From Ampelocalamus luodianensis (Eukaryota; Streptophyta; Magnoliopsida; Poales; Poaceae): a DNA stretch of 64,000 nt. The notes under the pieces are model-generated. The model was not told the DNA's origin. It made no database searches and saw only the letters and a list, made by a program, of their open reading frames with translations. Below, piece by piece: positions 36,618 to 50,060 of this stretch. The stretch is from the NCBI GenBank assembly GCA_036346255.1, contig CM070639.1, positions 33,944,165 to 34,008,164 on the forward strand, read 5' to 3'. The translations under genes were made by a program, and so were the position numbers. The first letter of the stretch is position 1. The number at the start of each line of letters is the position of its first letter.

Positions 36618-39600
36618 TGTCGGGACCTGCATTTCGATTACTCGAACCCTCTGTATCTTGCACTAGTCCAGATCACGCTAGTGCACACAGGTTAACACAG
36701 TAAATATCGATCCACACAAGCGATAGATAAAGTAAACGATTAGTTTGAATAACAAATAACGGTTTTGACCTTATGGTCGAAGTTTACACTTATTAAGCCA
36801 CGCAGGCTAACAAGGAAATAAAGCAAAGAAATGAACGGAAAACTCCAGCAGATCCCCCAATTCACCACAGCAACCAATCGGGATCCGCACCTTAACGAAC
36901 GATCGGCCTTCAACGAACTCCTCTCGAAAGTAGCGCGACTCCTCCTCTTCTCAGAGGTTTGGGCGCAAGTTTTACAACAAGCGTGAGTACACAACGTACT
37001 CGCAAATCATACCACGTAATGCAATGTATAGATGCAGCTTATTCCAAAGAAAAGGCTTCGTGGTTCTTTTGCATAAAAGCAACATTTGCAATTGAATACT
37101 AATAATAGATTGAAAGCATAATTCAAAACAAATAGACAATATTAATTTAATGATTATTTTCACAAAGACACAACTAAACAGATTATTTCACATAGCCATA
37201 TGATTGAGATCACACACTCCCATTCCCACATTTTATGAAAACTACCCTTATGTGAAATCACCGAGCATGTCCATGATCATGACGCGGCTATTCGAATAGT
37301 TTGTTTAACACTCTGCAGAGGTTGTACACTTTACCCACACGATATAACCAAAGTAGCTAGCACCAATCATAACAAAACAGTTCGAAACTTCATCTCCAAC
37401 ATTGACATTCCCGGTGTGCTTACAAACCGTTATACATATCACATAGCCCATGCATAACACACACCGCTGGACGGGACGATTTAATCCTCCCGTGATGCAA
37501 CCACCAAGTAGTCACACCTCCACCCTATCACAAAGCCTAACCTACCACCGAACATCAATGCCGAGAATCCATAACTTACTAAGTTAGGCCCGTCCCATAC
37601 CTGCATGTGGTCGTCTGAAGAAGGCTCAGTTCAATGGCGCACAAAGTTAAGTCCTTAATTGACCAAGGCAAGACTTCCATGTTCTAACTAAGCCACACAG
37701 ATTATCATACCCATCACATAGTCCACCATGTCACACGCCTCCACCACTTGCCTCACCCAAACCCTTTACCACCCAGCTTGGTTTTAGTGCAACACATGCC
37801 ATCACGAAGTAATAACACATAGCACACAGCTTTACACAAAGTTCCATCGCCACTTAGTCATATTTAATGTTTATGACTCACATGAGATGATGATTCGTAG
37901 CATGGCTAAGCAATTGTACTCGATCTAACCAAACCACGTTGGTGTTATAATATTACCAACTCAACCAATCTAGGGTGACAAGGAATTATGACATACAAGG
38001 CCAAGGTGTGATAACAATTGGGATAATAACTATACCCAAAGCATTTAAATAAATAATTAAAATAGAATGCAGTACTTTGAAACAAGTAATTATAAAATTT
38101 GGGGTTCAAGATGATCAAAGGTATGACTTGCCTTGGAAAAGGTCTATGTACTGGTCTTGATCTTGGGGTGCTCCTTCTTCCACAAAATTTCCCGACGAAT
38201 CGACGTCTACTTGCAAACAAAACAAAAACAAACAAAACAAATAAATAACAGAGGCAAAACAAACTCCAAAAATTAAATAAAAATCTCAGATAAATAGATC
38301 TTGAATTTAGACAGATTTAGGAATTTGAATGGGCTCAATCGGAGTTAGGATGCAAAAGTTATGAGCTTTGGAAGATTGGAAATATAAAAGAAACCCTAAT
38401 TCTGATTTTCTGGATTTCCGAATTATTTCTCCAAGAAAATCGAATATTGCGCAATGTCGCGCCGTGAAGGAATTTCGGAATTAAAAGAATTAACGAAAAT
38501 CGACATGTGGGACCCACATGTCGGGGACACGACTCCACAGAGACCGTGTCACCGAGCCTCGGGTTCCGGAGACCGGTGGACTACCCACGCGGCGCACACG
38601 TGGGCAGTGACTGGACACCACGCACGCGACACGTAGGCGGCGATGCTGACATGGAGGCAAGGTGGCGATGACGTGGATGACAACAGACGCGGCGGCGCTC
38701 GGAAACCGACGGCAACGGCGAACGGCGGTGATCCACCGGCGGTGAGTGGTACCGGCGTGTAGCTCTCGCTATTGCGAACCTCTGGGTGCAACTCCGGGTG
38801 GTCGGGGACGACGGAGGTGGTCGGCGGCGAGCAAAGAGCGCGAGAGGCTTCGGGCTTGACGGCAACGGTGCTCGGTGACGCCCGCGAGACGGGCCACCAG
38901 AGGTAGAGAAGCTCCGCGGCGATGCCAACGGTGCGAACCACGGCTCGAGCGGCTCGGATGCGCGAAGAGCTCGCCGGAGTTGGTGGCGCGCAGATTGATC
39001 TTCGCCTCGCGCGGCTAGGTTCAGCGAGGCGAAGGCGCTAGGGTTGGGTTGCGAGGCCGAGGGCTACCTCCTTTATAACCGAGGCTCGAAGAGTCCAGGC
39101 ACAATGCCCAAAAGCGGGTTTGCGCGGTGGCGGTGAAACCCTAATCGACTCGAGACGATGACGACGTGGCAAGTCGGGACCCACACGCCGCTGACACACG
39201 CGTGAGTCCGCGTCGCATAAACGGCGGGCCGCAAAATGACTCGCGATCCGACCGTTGGATCTTGATCGAACGCCCACAATCAAAGAAACATTCGACAACT
39301 CCGTTGCCTTATGCGCATCTAGCCGCTCATCCTTGATCGGACGGTGGAAGATGCTTGGGCGCCAAGGAAAGGAGAGAGAGATCGACATGCGGGCCCGCAT
39401 GTCGTCGAGGCGGCGCGGGCGAAATGAGCCGCCATGAGTCAATGGGCGCGGAAGAATGGGTCTGAGGTTTGGATTTCGCCCGATGCCTTTTCCGAGATTA
39501 TTAATAGGTTTTCTATTTTAGAAAATACGAGTAAATTCAAATAGGCAATAAAAATAGCAAATGAACTCAAAAAATTCTAGAAAATCTAGAAAATATATCT

Positions 39601-39788
39601 GAGCACATAGAACCCAAATAAAATAGTTTTGGCTATTGTTCATGTTGGGATTATTCACATTAAACATTTTTGATTATAAAGTCCAATATTAAGCTGTTGA
39701 AATTAAATTCAGATAAAATCCAAATGGTGAATTTTCTTCCTACTAACTATTTAAAAGATTTTTAAGCTCTGAACATTGGGATGTTACA
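36618..39788 (-). repeat. 5' LTR of Gypsy element A1 (3,171 bp)
   Basis: The plus strand reads TGTCGGGACCTGCATTTCG to ATTGGGATGTTACA. A minus-strand TATAAA is at 39077-39072. It is colinear with the 27777-30952 LTR. AT-rich parts (for example 37860-38400 versus 28980-29580) are almost identical, while GC-rich parts differ by many short indels. Confidence 0.93.
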
Positions 39789-40589
39789 ACATATCCCCTC
39801 ACTTGATTTTGGATTTGATTCGCAGGATCTGTCCAATTTGGGGATTATTCAAATTTCGACTGAAATTGGGCATCTTCTCCCTCAACTCAGGTGAGTGGCC
39901 CGTTTTGAAATTATTTGTTCCAGTAGCTTCTGTGAACCATAATAAAGCTCTTTTGATACTTGGGTGCCACTCAATTTGCTCAGGGTGCCATTTTTCACCT
40001 CTCTTCTTCAAGTCCGGCGAGCCCCCTCCGGAAGTAAGCTGCTCCGACCATCTTGGGAGCTCCCCCTCCACCCAGGTAATTCCTTATTAGTCCATAGAGG
40101 TCCTGGCACCCACTCCCTAGGATCACAGCAAAGCTTTTGGCTGTTTTCAAGTTGCAGTAAAAAGTCCTTTTTTCGTTTTCCGTCTAGCCGGCGTTCTGGA
40201 CCACCGCCGACGGTGAGGTTGTCCCCATTAGGTTCATAGCACTATTGCGATTCCATTTCCGTTCTGTGTTGGCGCCGCCGCGGCCAGGATCGCTGGCGGC
40301 AAACCGTGGGAGGCACTTGGATGTTGCCGGGAGGAAACTCCCGTTTTCGTCATTTTATTAGGACACGATTAAGTCTAATGATTGTTAATCATCGGGGAAC
40401 TGGTCTTGTCTTAAAGCCGCTCCCGTAAGACACTGTCTCGTGGGCCCGAGTCCTTAAAACCTCGCGGGCGATTCCCGCGCTCCATTAATGGTTAAGACCA
40501 GTATTTATTGTGTCTTGCCGTTATCACTGTGGGGAAAGTTGTTCCTCAGTCACTGACACGTGGGCCTCACCCTACTGCTCGTCGGATTC

Positions 40590-41560
40590 TAGGCCACCGC
40601 TCAGACCACCCCTACGACCTCCTTCGTTGATCTCCACCATTTAGGACCTCCTTAGAGTTAATCAGGGCCGTAGGAGCACCCTTGGTATTTCCGCAAAAGA
40701 CCTCCCCTGGTTATTTTACAAAGACCACCCCAGGACCTCCCTCGATGTCCTCTTTGCAAAAGACCTCTCTCGGGGTCCTCTTTGCAAAAGACCTCCCTCT
40801 GGTCCTTTGTGCGGAGGAGCTAAGGACCTCTTTAAAGCAGATCTGAACCGTTGAGGACCTCCCGTGGAGATCTCAACCGCCCGCACTCCCTCTGTAGAAA
40901 CCTTATCGCTTAGACCTCCCCACCTCGACCGGACCGCTCAGACCTCCCTGCATCCATCCGAGCCGCCCGCACCTCCTCCCGCTAAAACCCCGCCGCATCG
41001 GACCTCCTCGATTAAACTGGATCGCTCAAGACCTCCCAGAGATCTTGACCGCCCCGACCTCCTCCGATTAGATCCTTCGCTGAGGACCTCCCCGTAGCTC
41101 GGGATTGTTGGATCTCCATCTAACGGCCTAGACCTCTCGCTTTAGCTCTCGTCGGCTGAGATCTTGGTCATAAGACCTTCTCAGAAATCTTAGCCGCCAA
41201 GACCTCCCCTTCTTTAGATCTCACCGCTCGGACCTCCTTTGCTTGATCGTGACCGCTAAGACCTCCTTGTGAGATCTTAGCCGCCGGGACCTCCTGTGGA
41301 ATTAAGCCGAGGACCTCCCCTCAAGATCTAGACCGCCGTGACCTCCCGAGAAATCCCGACCGCCCGCACCTCCTCCGTGGGTTTGAAGCTCTAGGACCTC
41401 CCTAGTGCTCGGGACCGCCAGATCTTGATCCGACGGCCACGACGCCCTATGCGCGAGGAGCTCCTCGCGCGCTTGTTGCGCCCATCTCGTCGGGACCGTT
41501 AGATCCACCTTAACGCCACGACCTCCCGAAGTTCGCTCTGCTCGCTGGACCTCCCGAGAG
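40590..41560 (+). repeat. GACCTCC / GATCT..ACCGCC quasi-repeat array in LTR C2
   Basis: About thirty GACCTCC motifs alternate with GATCTTGACCGCC-like motifs at roughly 30-40 bp spacing over almost 1 kb. C1, the other copy of this LTR, lacks the array at the corresponding position, while LTR B has a similar one. The region is non-coding. Confidence 0.8.
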
Positions 41561-44500
41561 CTCCAATTTTCTAAGTATTTCAATGTTTTAAATTTCAAAA
41601 GTGCATAACTTTGTCATTTTAGCTCCTTTTTTATTGATCTAAATTGCATTAGCTTTGCGATAAAATGAACTTCAATTTGAGAATGAACTTAGGCACTTTT
41701 CTATGGCAGAAAATTGAATAAACTGTAGTAACCGGTTTCAATATCAAATGTTGTTTAGAAACTCATAAAAATTTATAAAATGCATAACCTCTTCTCTGTA
41801 GTTCCAACCTGAGCAAACTAAACTTTGTTAAAATCCTCTAGTAATGTACATTAGTGTAGAATAGGTTTTAATACAGTCTTTCCCACTAAAATTCAGGATA
41901 TACTAGTTTTACAACTTAGAAAAATCATAACTAATTCATTTTAACTCCAAATTGTGCAAACTCAATTTTGCTGTTCTTAGAATGTCTTAACCTACCTACC
42001 ATAAAAATTTCAGACTCTAGATCATTCTGGAAATTTGTGCTATGAACATTAACAGATAGGAATTAATCTGGAATTTAACAGGCTGATAGAAATTGTTTTC
42101 GCCATAACTTTTCCATGCTTAGTCCAAATGACCTGATTCTTGTTTCTAAAATTGTCTAAAATCATAATATTTCTTCTGTATAAATTTCATGGTATTTGGA
42201 CAGGTTTGCTGTTGAGTTTTATTTGGAGTTCTTGTTCTTATTTGGTTATTGCCTTTTCACGTTAGGTTCTGAAGGAATTATTGATTACGTGAGTGAATTC
42301 TCTGCAGTAAGAAAGTGATCTACAGCAAGGCAAGCAGTGTAACATCATTTGATCATATTACTCCTATTACTTTAAAAGTATAATATCTTGTTTGCAAAAC
42401 CTAATTATGCATGCTTCTTGTGTCAAGATTTATTTTATCGATTAGAGGTAGCTAATCCTATCGCATGGTTGCCCTTAAATTGGTTATCCCCTGCCACAAA
42501 ACATAAGCTATTAATATCGCTGGTGAATTAGAGCCCGGTGATTTAATTATGCTCTTTTATTGTCCTTACGGTGTCATGCTTAGCAATGCTTAGTTACCGA
42601 TAGAATTGGGCGGTTATCGACTTAGTCGATGACCTTGATCACACAAATGATTATTATGACTCTACATTTCAGATTTGTGCTATGTTTACTTGTAAAAACT
42701 AAAAATGAAAGCAAAATGATTTGGACTTGGGCACAATGGTAAGAGGGTGTGAGTTTGGGTGTGAATGGAATGGTGCCTAGGTCAATTAAGGACCGAACAT
42801 CTTGTGAGTATCTGTTATCCAGGCAATTTGTGTGTGCTAAACACATTAGAGGGAAATGGGACCTCTCTTGACTAAGTACTTTGGGAGGTGTTAATTATGA
42901 GCTGGTCGGTGGGTGTGTTAAAAATGTGTGTGTGTGTGGTGTTGGGAGGGGAGCATTAGCAGACCGGTTAGGCTGTTTAATGTATCCTTATCCCCGTGGG
43001 TTGCGGATCTTAATTAGCATCATTCATTGGAAATGTCTCGTAGGACTTAGTCAGGCTTTGCATACCTTCTAAGTGTGCTAATCTTGTGGCTTAAAGGCGG
43101 TCCAAGTGTGGGTACATTGGTACACCCGCAGGTTTAAAACTATTCGAATAGCCTCGTCCTAGGTTATGGACACGCTTGGGTAAGCTTTTCAAGAGTTAGA
43201 CTACAACCTTTTTAATTAAAACTTGACAGGGGTGGTACGAATGGGTAATTCGTGCTATGGTTGTGATGGCTATTGGGTTAGTCATCTCCAGGTTGTGGTT
43301 ATTACTTATGGTATCGTTGTTATTTATGCAAATAAAATTCAGATTGTCAAGATTGCCTTCAACATATTATCTATTGCAAATAAAACTTGCTTTATGTGAA
43401 AATTAACCTTGAGCCTTCTCCTTGATTAAAGCCTACATATAGTAGTAACTAGGTTTTGTTACTCAGATGTCTTAAGTAGTACATTTTTGTACTCATTTGT
43501 TTTGCTTAATTGTTCAGAGGAAGAAGGTTGATCCCAAGGGATCAACTTTGGTGAGTTTTGCTACAAGATGGACGACTAGCTTTATGCCCTGGCTCGGCTG
43601 CCCTGTGGTTATGTGGCTAACCGGTTGGTTTTGTCTTAGCCATCTTATGGCACTTTTGCTTCCGCTATCATTGAATACTTGTTGTTATTTGGCCAGTCGC
43701 CCCTTTGTTGTAATAACTTTATATTAAGTATGTCTTTTGCTAGACTCGTTGTATTGCGATGTATGGAATTGATCAATGATTTTGTAACGGGGTGTGTATA
43801 CTGCATTTCTGGGAAGTATACATATCTCGAGGCTTGGTTTATTTGTTTTGTGATGCTAGGGTCAATGGAAGGCTAAGCATTACAAGTCAAATAAATCGGG
43901 GTCCTCACATTATGCCCACTAAGGTTTCGCTACCATTGGACTAACCATCCTCCGGAAGCCCCCTCTTGCGCAGGTGGAACTAATGTCTAACCGACGCCCA
44001 CACATACAACATGGAAAAAATAACACTAAGACGCCACAAATTATTTAGCCAAATCTGTCCCATTCCATACATGTGGTACGGTAAGGCGTAGCAAAATACG
44101 CTCAAAGACCGGTCCTCAACTGACTCGGGCGACTTCCAAATAAACCCTGGGCCTTAATCCTAACCAGATTAAGCCCGTGCATGAACATGCACCCACCATC
44201 CATCCATCTCGCCCAAGTCCAAACCCATTTTATTTTATTTAGAGTAAAATCCTCTTTATAAACCTTTTGTAGTAAGACAATACCACCAAAATCAAATTTG
44301 AATCAAGTTTGTAAAAGATTTGGCTAAACCCTCCCAAATTTTTAAGTGTGATCTAAGCATGGCTAAGCACATGATTAATTTTACCTAAGGGTGACAAGGC
44401 ATTCATATTCAACACTCCAATTGGCCATACAATGATGTTTGGAATAACTATATACAAAACATGGCATTCAAATAATTATATAAACATATGCATGCAACAG

Positions 44501-46596
44501 TAATTTGAAAACAAAAATTAAATAATTTAAAATAATGGGAATAATATGATCAATGGTGTAACTTGCCTTTTTGAAGTCTTGAAACTTTAAATCGTCAGAA
44601 GGATCTAACTCTCCGGAGTCGTCAAGGTCTATACGCGAAAATACGACAAATTAACTTCAAATTCAAATAAATTCAAAAAAACAATTCAAATTAACTCCAA
44701 ATTGAAATATTTTGGTTTAGATAGCTAGATCATAATTTTATACAAATTTTGCAACTTGAACCACCCAATTTGGAGTTCAGATGCAAAAGATATGAATTTT
44801 TGAAGTTTAAACCTAAATCTGCAAATTAAATGAATTTCCCAAATTATTTTTCTAAAGGAAATCTATTTACTGCGTAATGGTGACGTCAGCGAGGAATTTC
44901 AGAGTTTTAAAAGAATTAAAATAATTCCTAACATGTGGGCCCCATATGTCATAGACACGGTCTGTATGGACTAAGTCCATGCTGGTTGGGGAACAGTGCT
45001 GGGTTGAGTTGGTGGGCGCGTGCGTGCGTGGCGCCACGCAAGCAGTGACTAGGCGGCCACGCCAGCGAGGGAGGTGAGGTGGCGCCTACGTGGCTATGAG
45101 GTGGCATCCACGTGGTAGTGCCACGTCACCAAACAACGGCGGCGGCTCGGGCTCTAGGCTCGCCGGCGCTTCACGCGACAGCGAGCCGAGCGAGTGTGCG
45201 CAACAGGTAGAGAAGGAGGTGCTGGACTCGGTGACTACCTCGGTCGCTCGGGTGTATGAAGATTTGGCCGGCGGTGAGCTCAAAAGGCGGCGGCGTGGTC
45301 GGGGTCCCGATGAAGGTGACGATATAGGGGTTCTCCGGTCGTGGTGGCGCACGCACGGGGTAGGTGGCGATGCGGCGATGCCGACGGTGGTGGAGGCGAG
45401 GTCGAGCCATAGCTGGTGGCGCCGGAATTCACCGGCAATGAGCTTGCGGTCGAAGAGCTCCAACGGCGATTTACGGGGGATTCAAAGGCGTAGAGAGGGC
45501 GAGGGTTGGGGGTTCTTGGTGAGGTGGAGAAGGCGGTCTCGGGGCACCCTTAAATAGGGTGAGGGCGGCACGGGGTCGACGTGCGACGCACGAAGGTCGT
45601 GCGGTGATGTCGGCGGGGATCGGGGGTTTTGGGCGAAGAAAGGAAAGTGAGAGGTGCAGTCGGGTGCGGAATTGACAGGGGGTTCGATTGCGCGCAAAAT
45701 CTTGGAGTTTAATGCCGGATTGACACGATTTTGGAAAGCTCTCAATTCGTGTCCATGGCGGACTATGCGGCGAGAAAGGAAATCGTCGCGGGGAAGAAAG
45801 GAAAGGAAGGAGACGACGGGGGCACGTTCGATTTTGATCAAACGGTCAACAACAGTGCGTGGGTACAGGAAAGTAACGAGCTGTCCGATTGAGATCTGAT
45901 GGTCCACATGCATCGGGTTTTCGGGGTTCCGAACGTCTCACGAAAGGTGGCCGTTGGATTTTGATCCAACGGCTCATAAGGGTTGGTGCGGGCGTGAGTG
46001 AGAGAAAGAGAGGGTGTGGTGGCGGTGGGCCCCGCCGCTTGGTTGGCGCGCGCATGGAATAGGATGGGCCGATGGAGTTTTACCAAACACCGCTAAGTTT
46101 TTCTTTTGATTTTCTAATTAAGTAAATGCAGATAATTCAAATAGGCTTTAGAAAATAGCAGATTAAGTCCAAAAATTTTGAGAAAATTCACAGAAATTCT
46201 CTGGAGTATTTAGGACTTAAATAAAATATTTCCAACTATTATTTGGTAATATATTTTGCAAATAAATTTGTTTACCTTCAAATTGGTTAAGTAAAAGCTT
46301 TTAAAAATTTCAAAAAAATCCACAAAAATAATTAAACTTTGTTTTCAACTGAAATTTAAAATTTGGGCTGTTATAGCATCTGTCAAGACAGACGAAGGGA
46401 GGGTAAGAGCAACTTAAAAACAGTGGGGAGAGAAAAGATTATAGCAATAGTTGAGTCGAGAGAGACATGAGGGGAGTTAAGCAATTAATTACTCTTGCAA
46501 GTTAATTTTTCCTTTAGAAAATAATTTGGACACTCTAAAGACGGCCGATCTAACTAAGATCAAGACCTACAGTCAGTATGGCTCTGATGCCACTTC

Positions 46597-49500
46597 TGTC
46601 GGGACCCAAAATTACGATTTTGGAACCCTCTGTGTATAATGCACTAGTCCAGGATCACGCTAGTGCACACAGTGTCAACATAAGTAATTATCAATCTATA
46701 CAAACGATAAATAAAGTAAACGATAAGTTTGAATAACAAATAAGGGTTTTGACCTTATGGTCGAGTTTACACTTATTGAGCCTCGTAGGGCTAACAGAGA
46801 ATAAAATAGCAGCGGAATAGAAATAACTACAGCGTAGATCCCATCAATTCACCACAGGCAACCGACTAGGGTCCAGACCTTAATGATCAGCAACCTTCGG
46901 CGAATTCCTCCTCGAAAGCATGTGTAGACTCCTCCTCTTCTGTAGGTTTGGGCGCAAGTTTTACAACAAACGTGAGTACACAACCGTACTCGCAAATAAT
47001 ACCACAGAATGCAATTTATAGATGCAGGCTTATTCCAAAGAAAAGGCTTCTGTGGTTCTTTTGCATAAAAACAATATTTGCAATTGAATACAATAATAGA
47101 TTGAAAGCATAATTCAAAACAGATAGACAATACTAATTTAACAGTTATTTCCACAAAGACACAAATCTAAGCAAATTATTTCACATAGCCACATGACTTA
47201 GATCACATAGCTCCCATCCCAAACATTTTATGAAAACTACCCCTCGTGTGAAATCCCCGAGCATGTCCATGATCATGATGCGCTATTCGAATAGATTGAT
47301 TTAACACTCTGCAGAGGTTGTACACTTTACCCACACGATACAACTAGTGTTGCAAGCACTAATCATAACAAAACGGTTCAGGAACTTCATCTCAACATTG
47401 ACACTCTCGACGTGCTTACAAACCGCTATGCCAACCCAAACGAAGCGCTTTGTCATAACACACATTGTTGGACAGGGACACGGCGAACCGCCCCGTGATG
47501 CGACTACCTTGTAGTACACATCTCCACCCATAGCCTAACCTACAGCCTGAGTAATCAATGCCAAGAATCCATAACCTACTAAGTTAGGCCCGTCCCATCA
47601 GGCATGTGGTCGTACAGTAAGGCTCAGTTCAGTGGCACACAAAGTTAAGTCCTTAATTGACCAAGGCAAGACTTCTATTTTCTAACTATGTCACAAAAAT
47701 TATCATTCTCATTCACAAAGTCCATATCACACAGTATCCACCACTTGCCTCGGTCCAAATCCTTTACCACCCAGTTGGTTAAGTGCAACACATGCTATCA
47801 CAAAGTAATAACACATAGCACACAGTTTTACACAAAGTTCCATAATCACTTAGTCAGATTTAATATTTGCAACTCAAATGAGATGTGAGACTCGTAGCAT
47901 GGCTAAGCAATTGTACTCGCATCTAACCAACCCACGTTGGTACTACAATATTACCAACTAATAAACCAATCTAGGGTGACAAGGGATTATGACATACAAA
48001 GCTAAGGTGTATTAACAAATTGGATGATAACTATGCCCAAAAGTATTTAAATACATAATTAAAGTAGAATGCAATACTTTGAAACAAAGTAGTTTAAAAA
48101 TTGGGTTCAAGATTATCAAAGGTATGACTTGCCTTGGAAAAGGTCTAAGTACTGGTCTTGATCTTGGGATGCTCCTTCTTCTCCAAAGTTCCCTGACGTA
48201 TCGACGTCTAGTCGCAAACGAAACAAATAAACAAATTAAATAAATAACAGAGATAAAACAAACTCCAAAAATTAAATAAAAATCTCAGATAAATAGATCT
48301 CGAAGTTAGATAAATTTTGGAACTTGAATGGGCTCAATCGGAGTTCGGATGCAAAAGTTATGGGCTCTGGAAGTTTAAATCTAAAAGAAATCCTAATTTT
48401 TGATTTACTAAAATTTCCAAATTATTTCTTAACAGAAAAATTGGATTATTGCGCAAGCACAACGCCAGCACGGAATTTCGGAGATAAAAGAAAATAAAAA
48501 TAAAATACTAACATGTGGGACCCGCATGTCAGCGAGATGGCTCACGGTAGACCAAGTCCACCGAGCCTATTAAATCTTGGAACCAGCTCGGGTGGCACGC
48601 TCGTGCCCACGCGGCGCTGACGCGGCGCCACCTAGGATGACACGCACGCACATATGCTGAGGTGGCGAGCCACGTGGCGTGACATGTCAGATCGACGGGC
48701 GGCGGCGCTCGGAAACCGATGACAACGGCGAATGGCGGCGAACTACTGGCGGTGAGTGGTACCGACGTGTAGCTGAGGTTATTGCGAACCTCAGGGTGCA
48801 ACTCCGGGTGATCGGGATGGACTGAGGCGGCCAGCGGCGAGGTTTGAGCGGCGGAGAGCTTCGGTTATTGTCGGACAGGGCCTCTGGTGAGATCTAAGTG
48901 ATGGCGAAGGCTCTGGGAGGTAGATGATGCGACGGCGAACCCGGCAGTGCAGACCACGTGGGCGAGGCAACGTCGACGGCGGCGTAATTCGAAGAAAACG
49001 GCCAGCGGCGAAAAACCCTAAAACTCTGATTGCGACGGCGCTAGGGCTCTCGGGGTGCTGTGGCTTGAGGGTTTGGGGTGCGGACGTCAATGCGATCCCG
49101 AGGGTACCTTTTATAGGGGCCGGGAGGGGCTAGGGCGGCGTGTGGCGGCGAAACCCTAAAAGAGTCCGAGTTGGCCTCGCGAGAAAATGGAGATTGAAAC
49201 GGAATGGGGATAAGATTTTTAGCCCAAAAGATGCGGAGAAGATAGAGATTGAGTTTGGTAAAGAAATCAAGAAGGTTTTGGTTAGGAAAGTCCCGTTGTT
49301 GGACGGGCTTTTAGAAGGCGGCAATGGCGGACGGAGGCGGGCGCGTCGCGGGGACGAAGCCGACTCGGAGACGAAGACCTGACGCGTGGGGCCTACACGT
49401 CAGCGAAAGCCCGCACACGTGCACGATCGGGCCAAAAGAGTGCACCGTCCAGATCTGATCGAACGGCTCACAATCAAGGGGACGTTCGGGTCCCCGAACG

Positions 49501-50060
49501 ATCATGTCGCATCTGACCATTCAACCTTGATCGAACGGCTCAAAACGCTGGTGACGTTCGGGCCGCCCGAACGGCACAACGCCATCGGACCGTTCAAAGA
49601 GAATCGGACGGCTGAGGTTCAACGCGCTCGCGCGAGGAGAGAGGAAAGGGGCTGACATGCGGGGACCACCTGTCAGTGAGAGGTGGGCTCACGCGCGCGA
49701 ACGTGGGCTGAACAGAGCTGGGCCAAAGGAGGGTTTGGGCTGGGTTTCGGCCCAAGAGATTTTTTGATATTTTAATTAGCTTTTCTATTTTAGAAAATAC
49801 CAGAAATTCAAATAAGCAATAGCAAATAGCAAATGAACTCAGAAAAATTCTAGAAAAATCTAGAAAATATATCTGAGCACAGAGAACCCAAATAAAATAG
49901 TTTTGGCTATTGTTCATGTTGGGATTATTCACATTAAATGTTTTTCATCGTAAAGTCCAATATTAAGCTTTTGAATATATTCAAATAAAACCAAATGGTG
50001 ACTTTTTCTCCCTACTAACTATTCAAAAGATTTTTAAACTCAGAAAATTGGAATGTTACA
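46597..50060 (-). repeat. 5' LTR of Gypsy element A2 (3,464 bp)
   Basis: The plus strand reads TGTCGGGACCCAAAATTACG to TTGGAATGTTACA. It is preceded by the primer site complement at 46581-46592. It is colinear with the A1 LTRs but diverged by substitutions, and it keeps CAG/CTG where A1 has CG. It is older than A1 by nesting order. Confidence 0.9.

Larger units (their letters stand above)
27777..39788 (-). mobile_element. Gypsy element A1, complete structure, 12 kb, probably Tekay-type chromovirus
   Basis: Two LTRs (27777-30952 and 36618-39788) flank a leader with primer site, an extra reading frame, gag, protease, reverse transcriptase, RNase H, integrase and a chromodomain-like tail, all on the minus strand. 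A perfect ACATA duplication lies at 27772-27776 and 39789-39793, inside solo LTR C2. LTR ends are TGTAACATCCC/GGGTCCCGACA-like. It is the innermost and therefore youngest insertion of the nest. Coding regions carry many small indels outside 32300-33830. Confidence 0.94.
26553..43909 (+). mobile_element. Solo LTR C2 (family C, 5,340 bp when element A1 is removed)
   Basis: It starts TGAAACATCCCAATTTTA, a mutated TGTAACATCCC end, and finishes GGGGTCCTCACA. A perfect TTATG duplication lies at 26548-26552 and 43910-43914, inside solo LTR D. The halves 26553-27776 and 39794-43909 align colinearly with C1. With more than 5 kb it is an unusually long LTR. No coding region belongs to it. Confidence 0.92.
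25738..46375 (-). mobile_element. Solo LTR D (Gypsy-type, 3,276 bp when insertions are removed)
   Basis: On the plus strand it runs TGTTGAACCCGGGAG... to ...TTTGGGCTGTTATA, that is, minus-strand TATAACAGCCC (mutated TG end) to GGGTTCAACA. A perfect GCATC duplication lies at 25733-25737 and 46376-46380, inside element A2. Parts 25738-26552 and 43915-46375 join across C2. Gene order cues of family A LTRs are recognisable throughout, so it is a diverged relative. No internal region is present. Confidence 0.9.
23676..50060 (-). mobile_element. Gypsy element A2 (minus orientation), 3' half deleted, invaded by solo LTR D
   Basis: From right to left in element order: a 5' LTR (50060-46597), a Met-tRNA-type primer site (46592-46581), a leader (46596-46381) interrupted by solo LTR D, an upstream reading frame (25736-24990) and gag (24726 to about 23680). 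At 23676 the sequence switches abruptly to C1, so pol and the 3' LTR are missing together with part of C1. The right side is followed by GTCTT, which would be one copy of the target duplication. The other copy was lost in the deletion. Confidence 0.88.
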
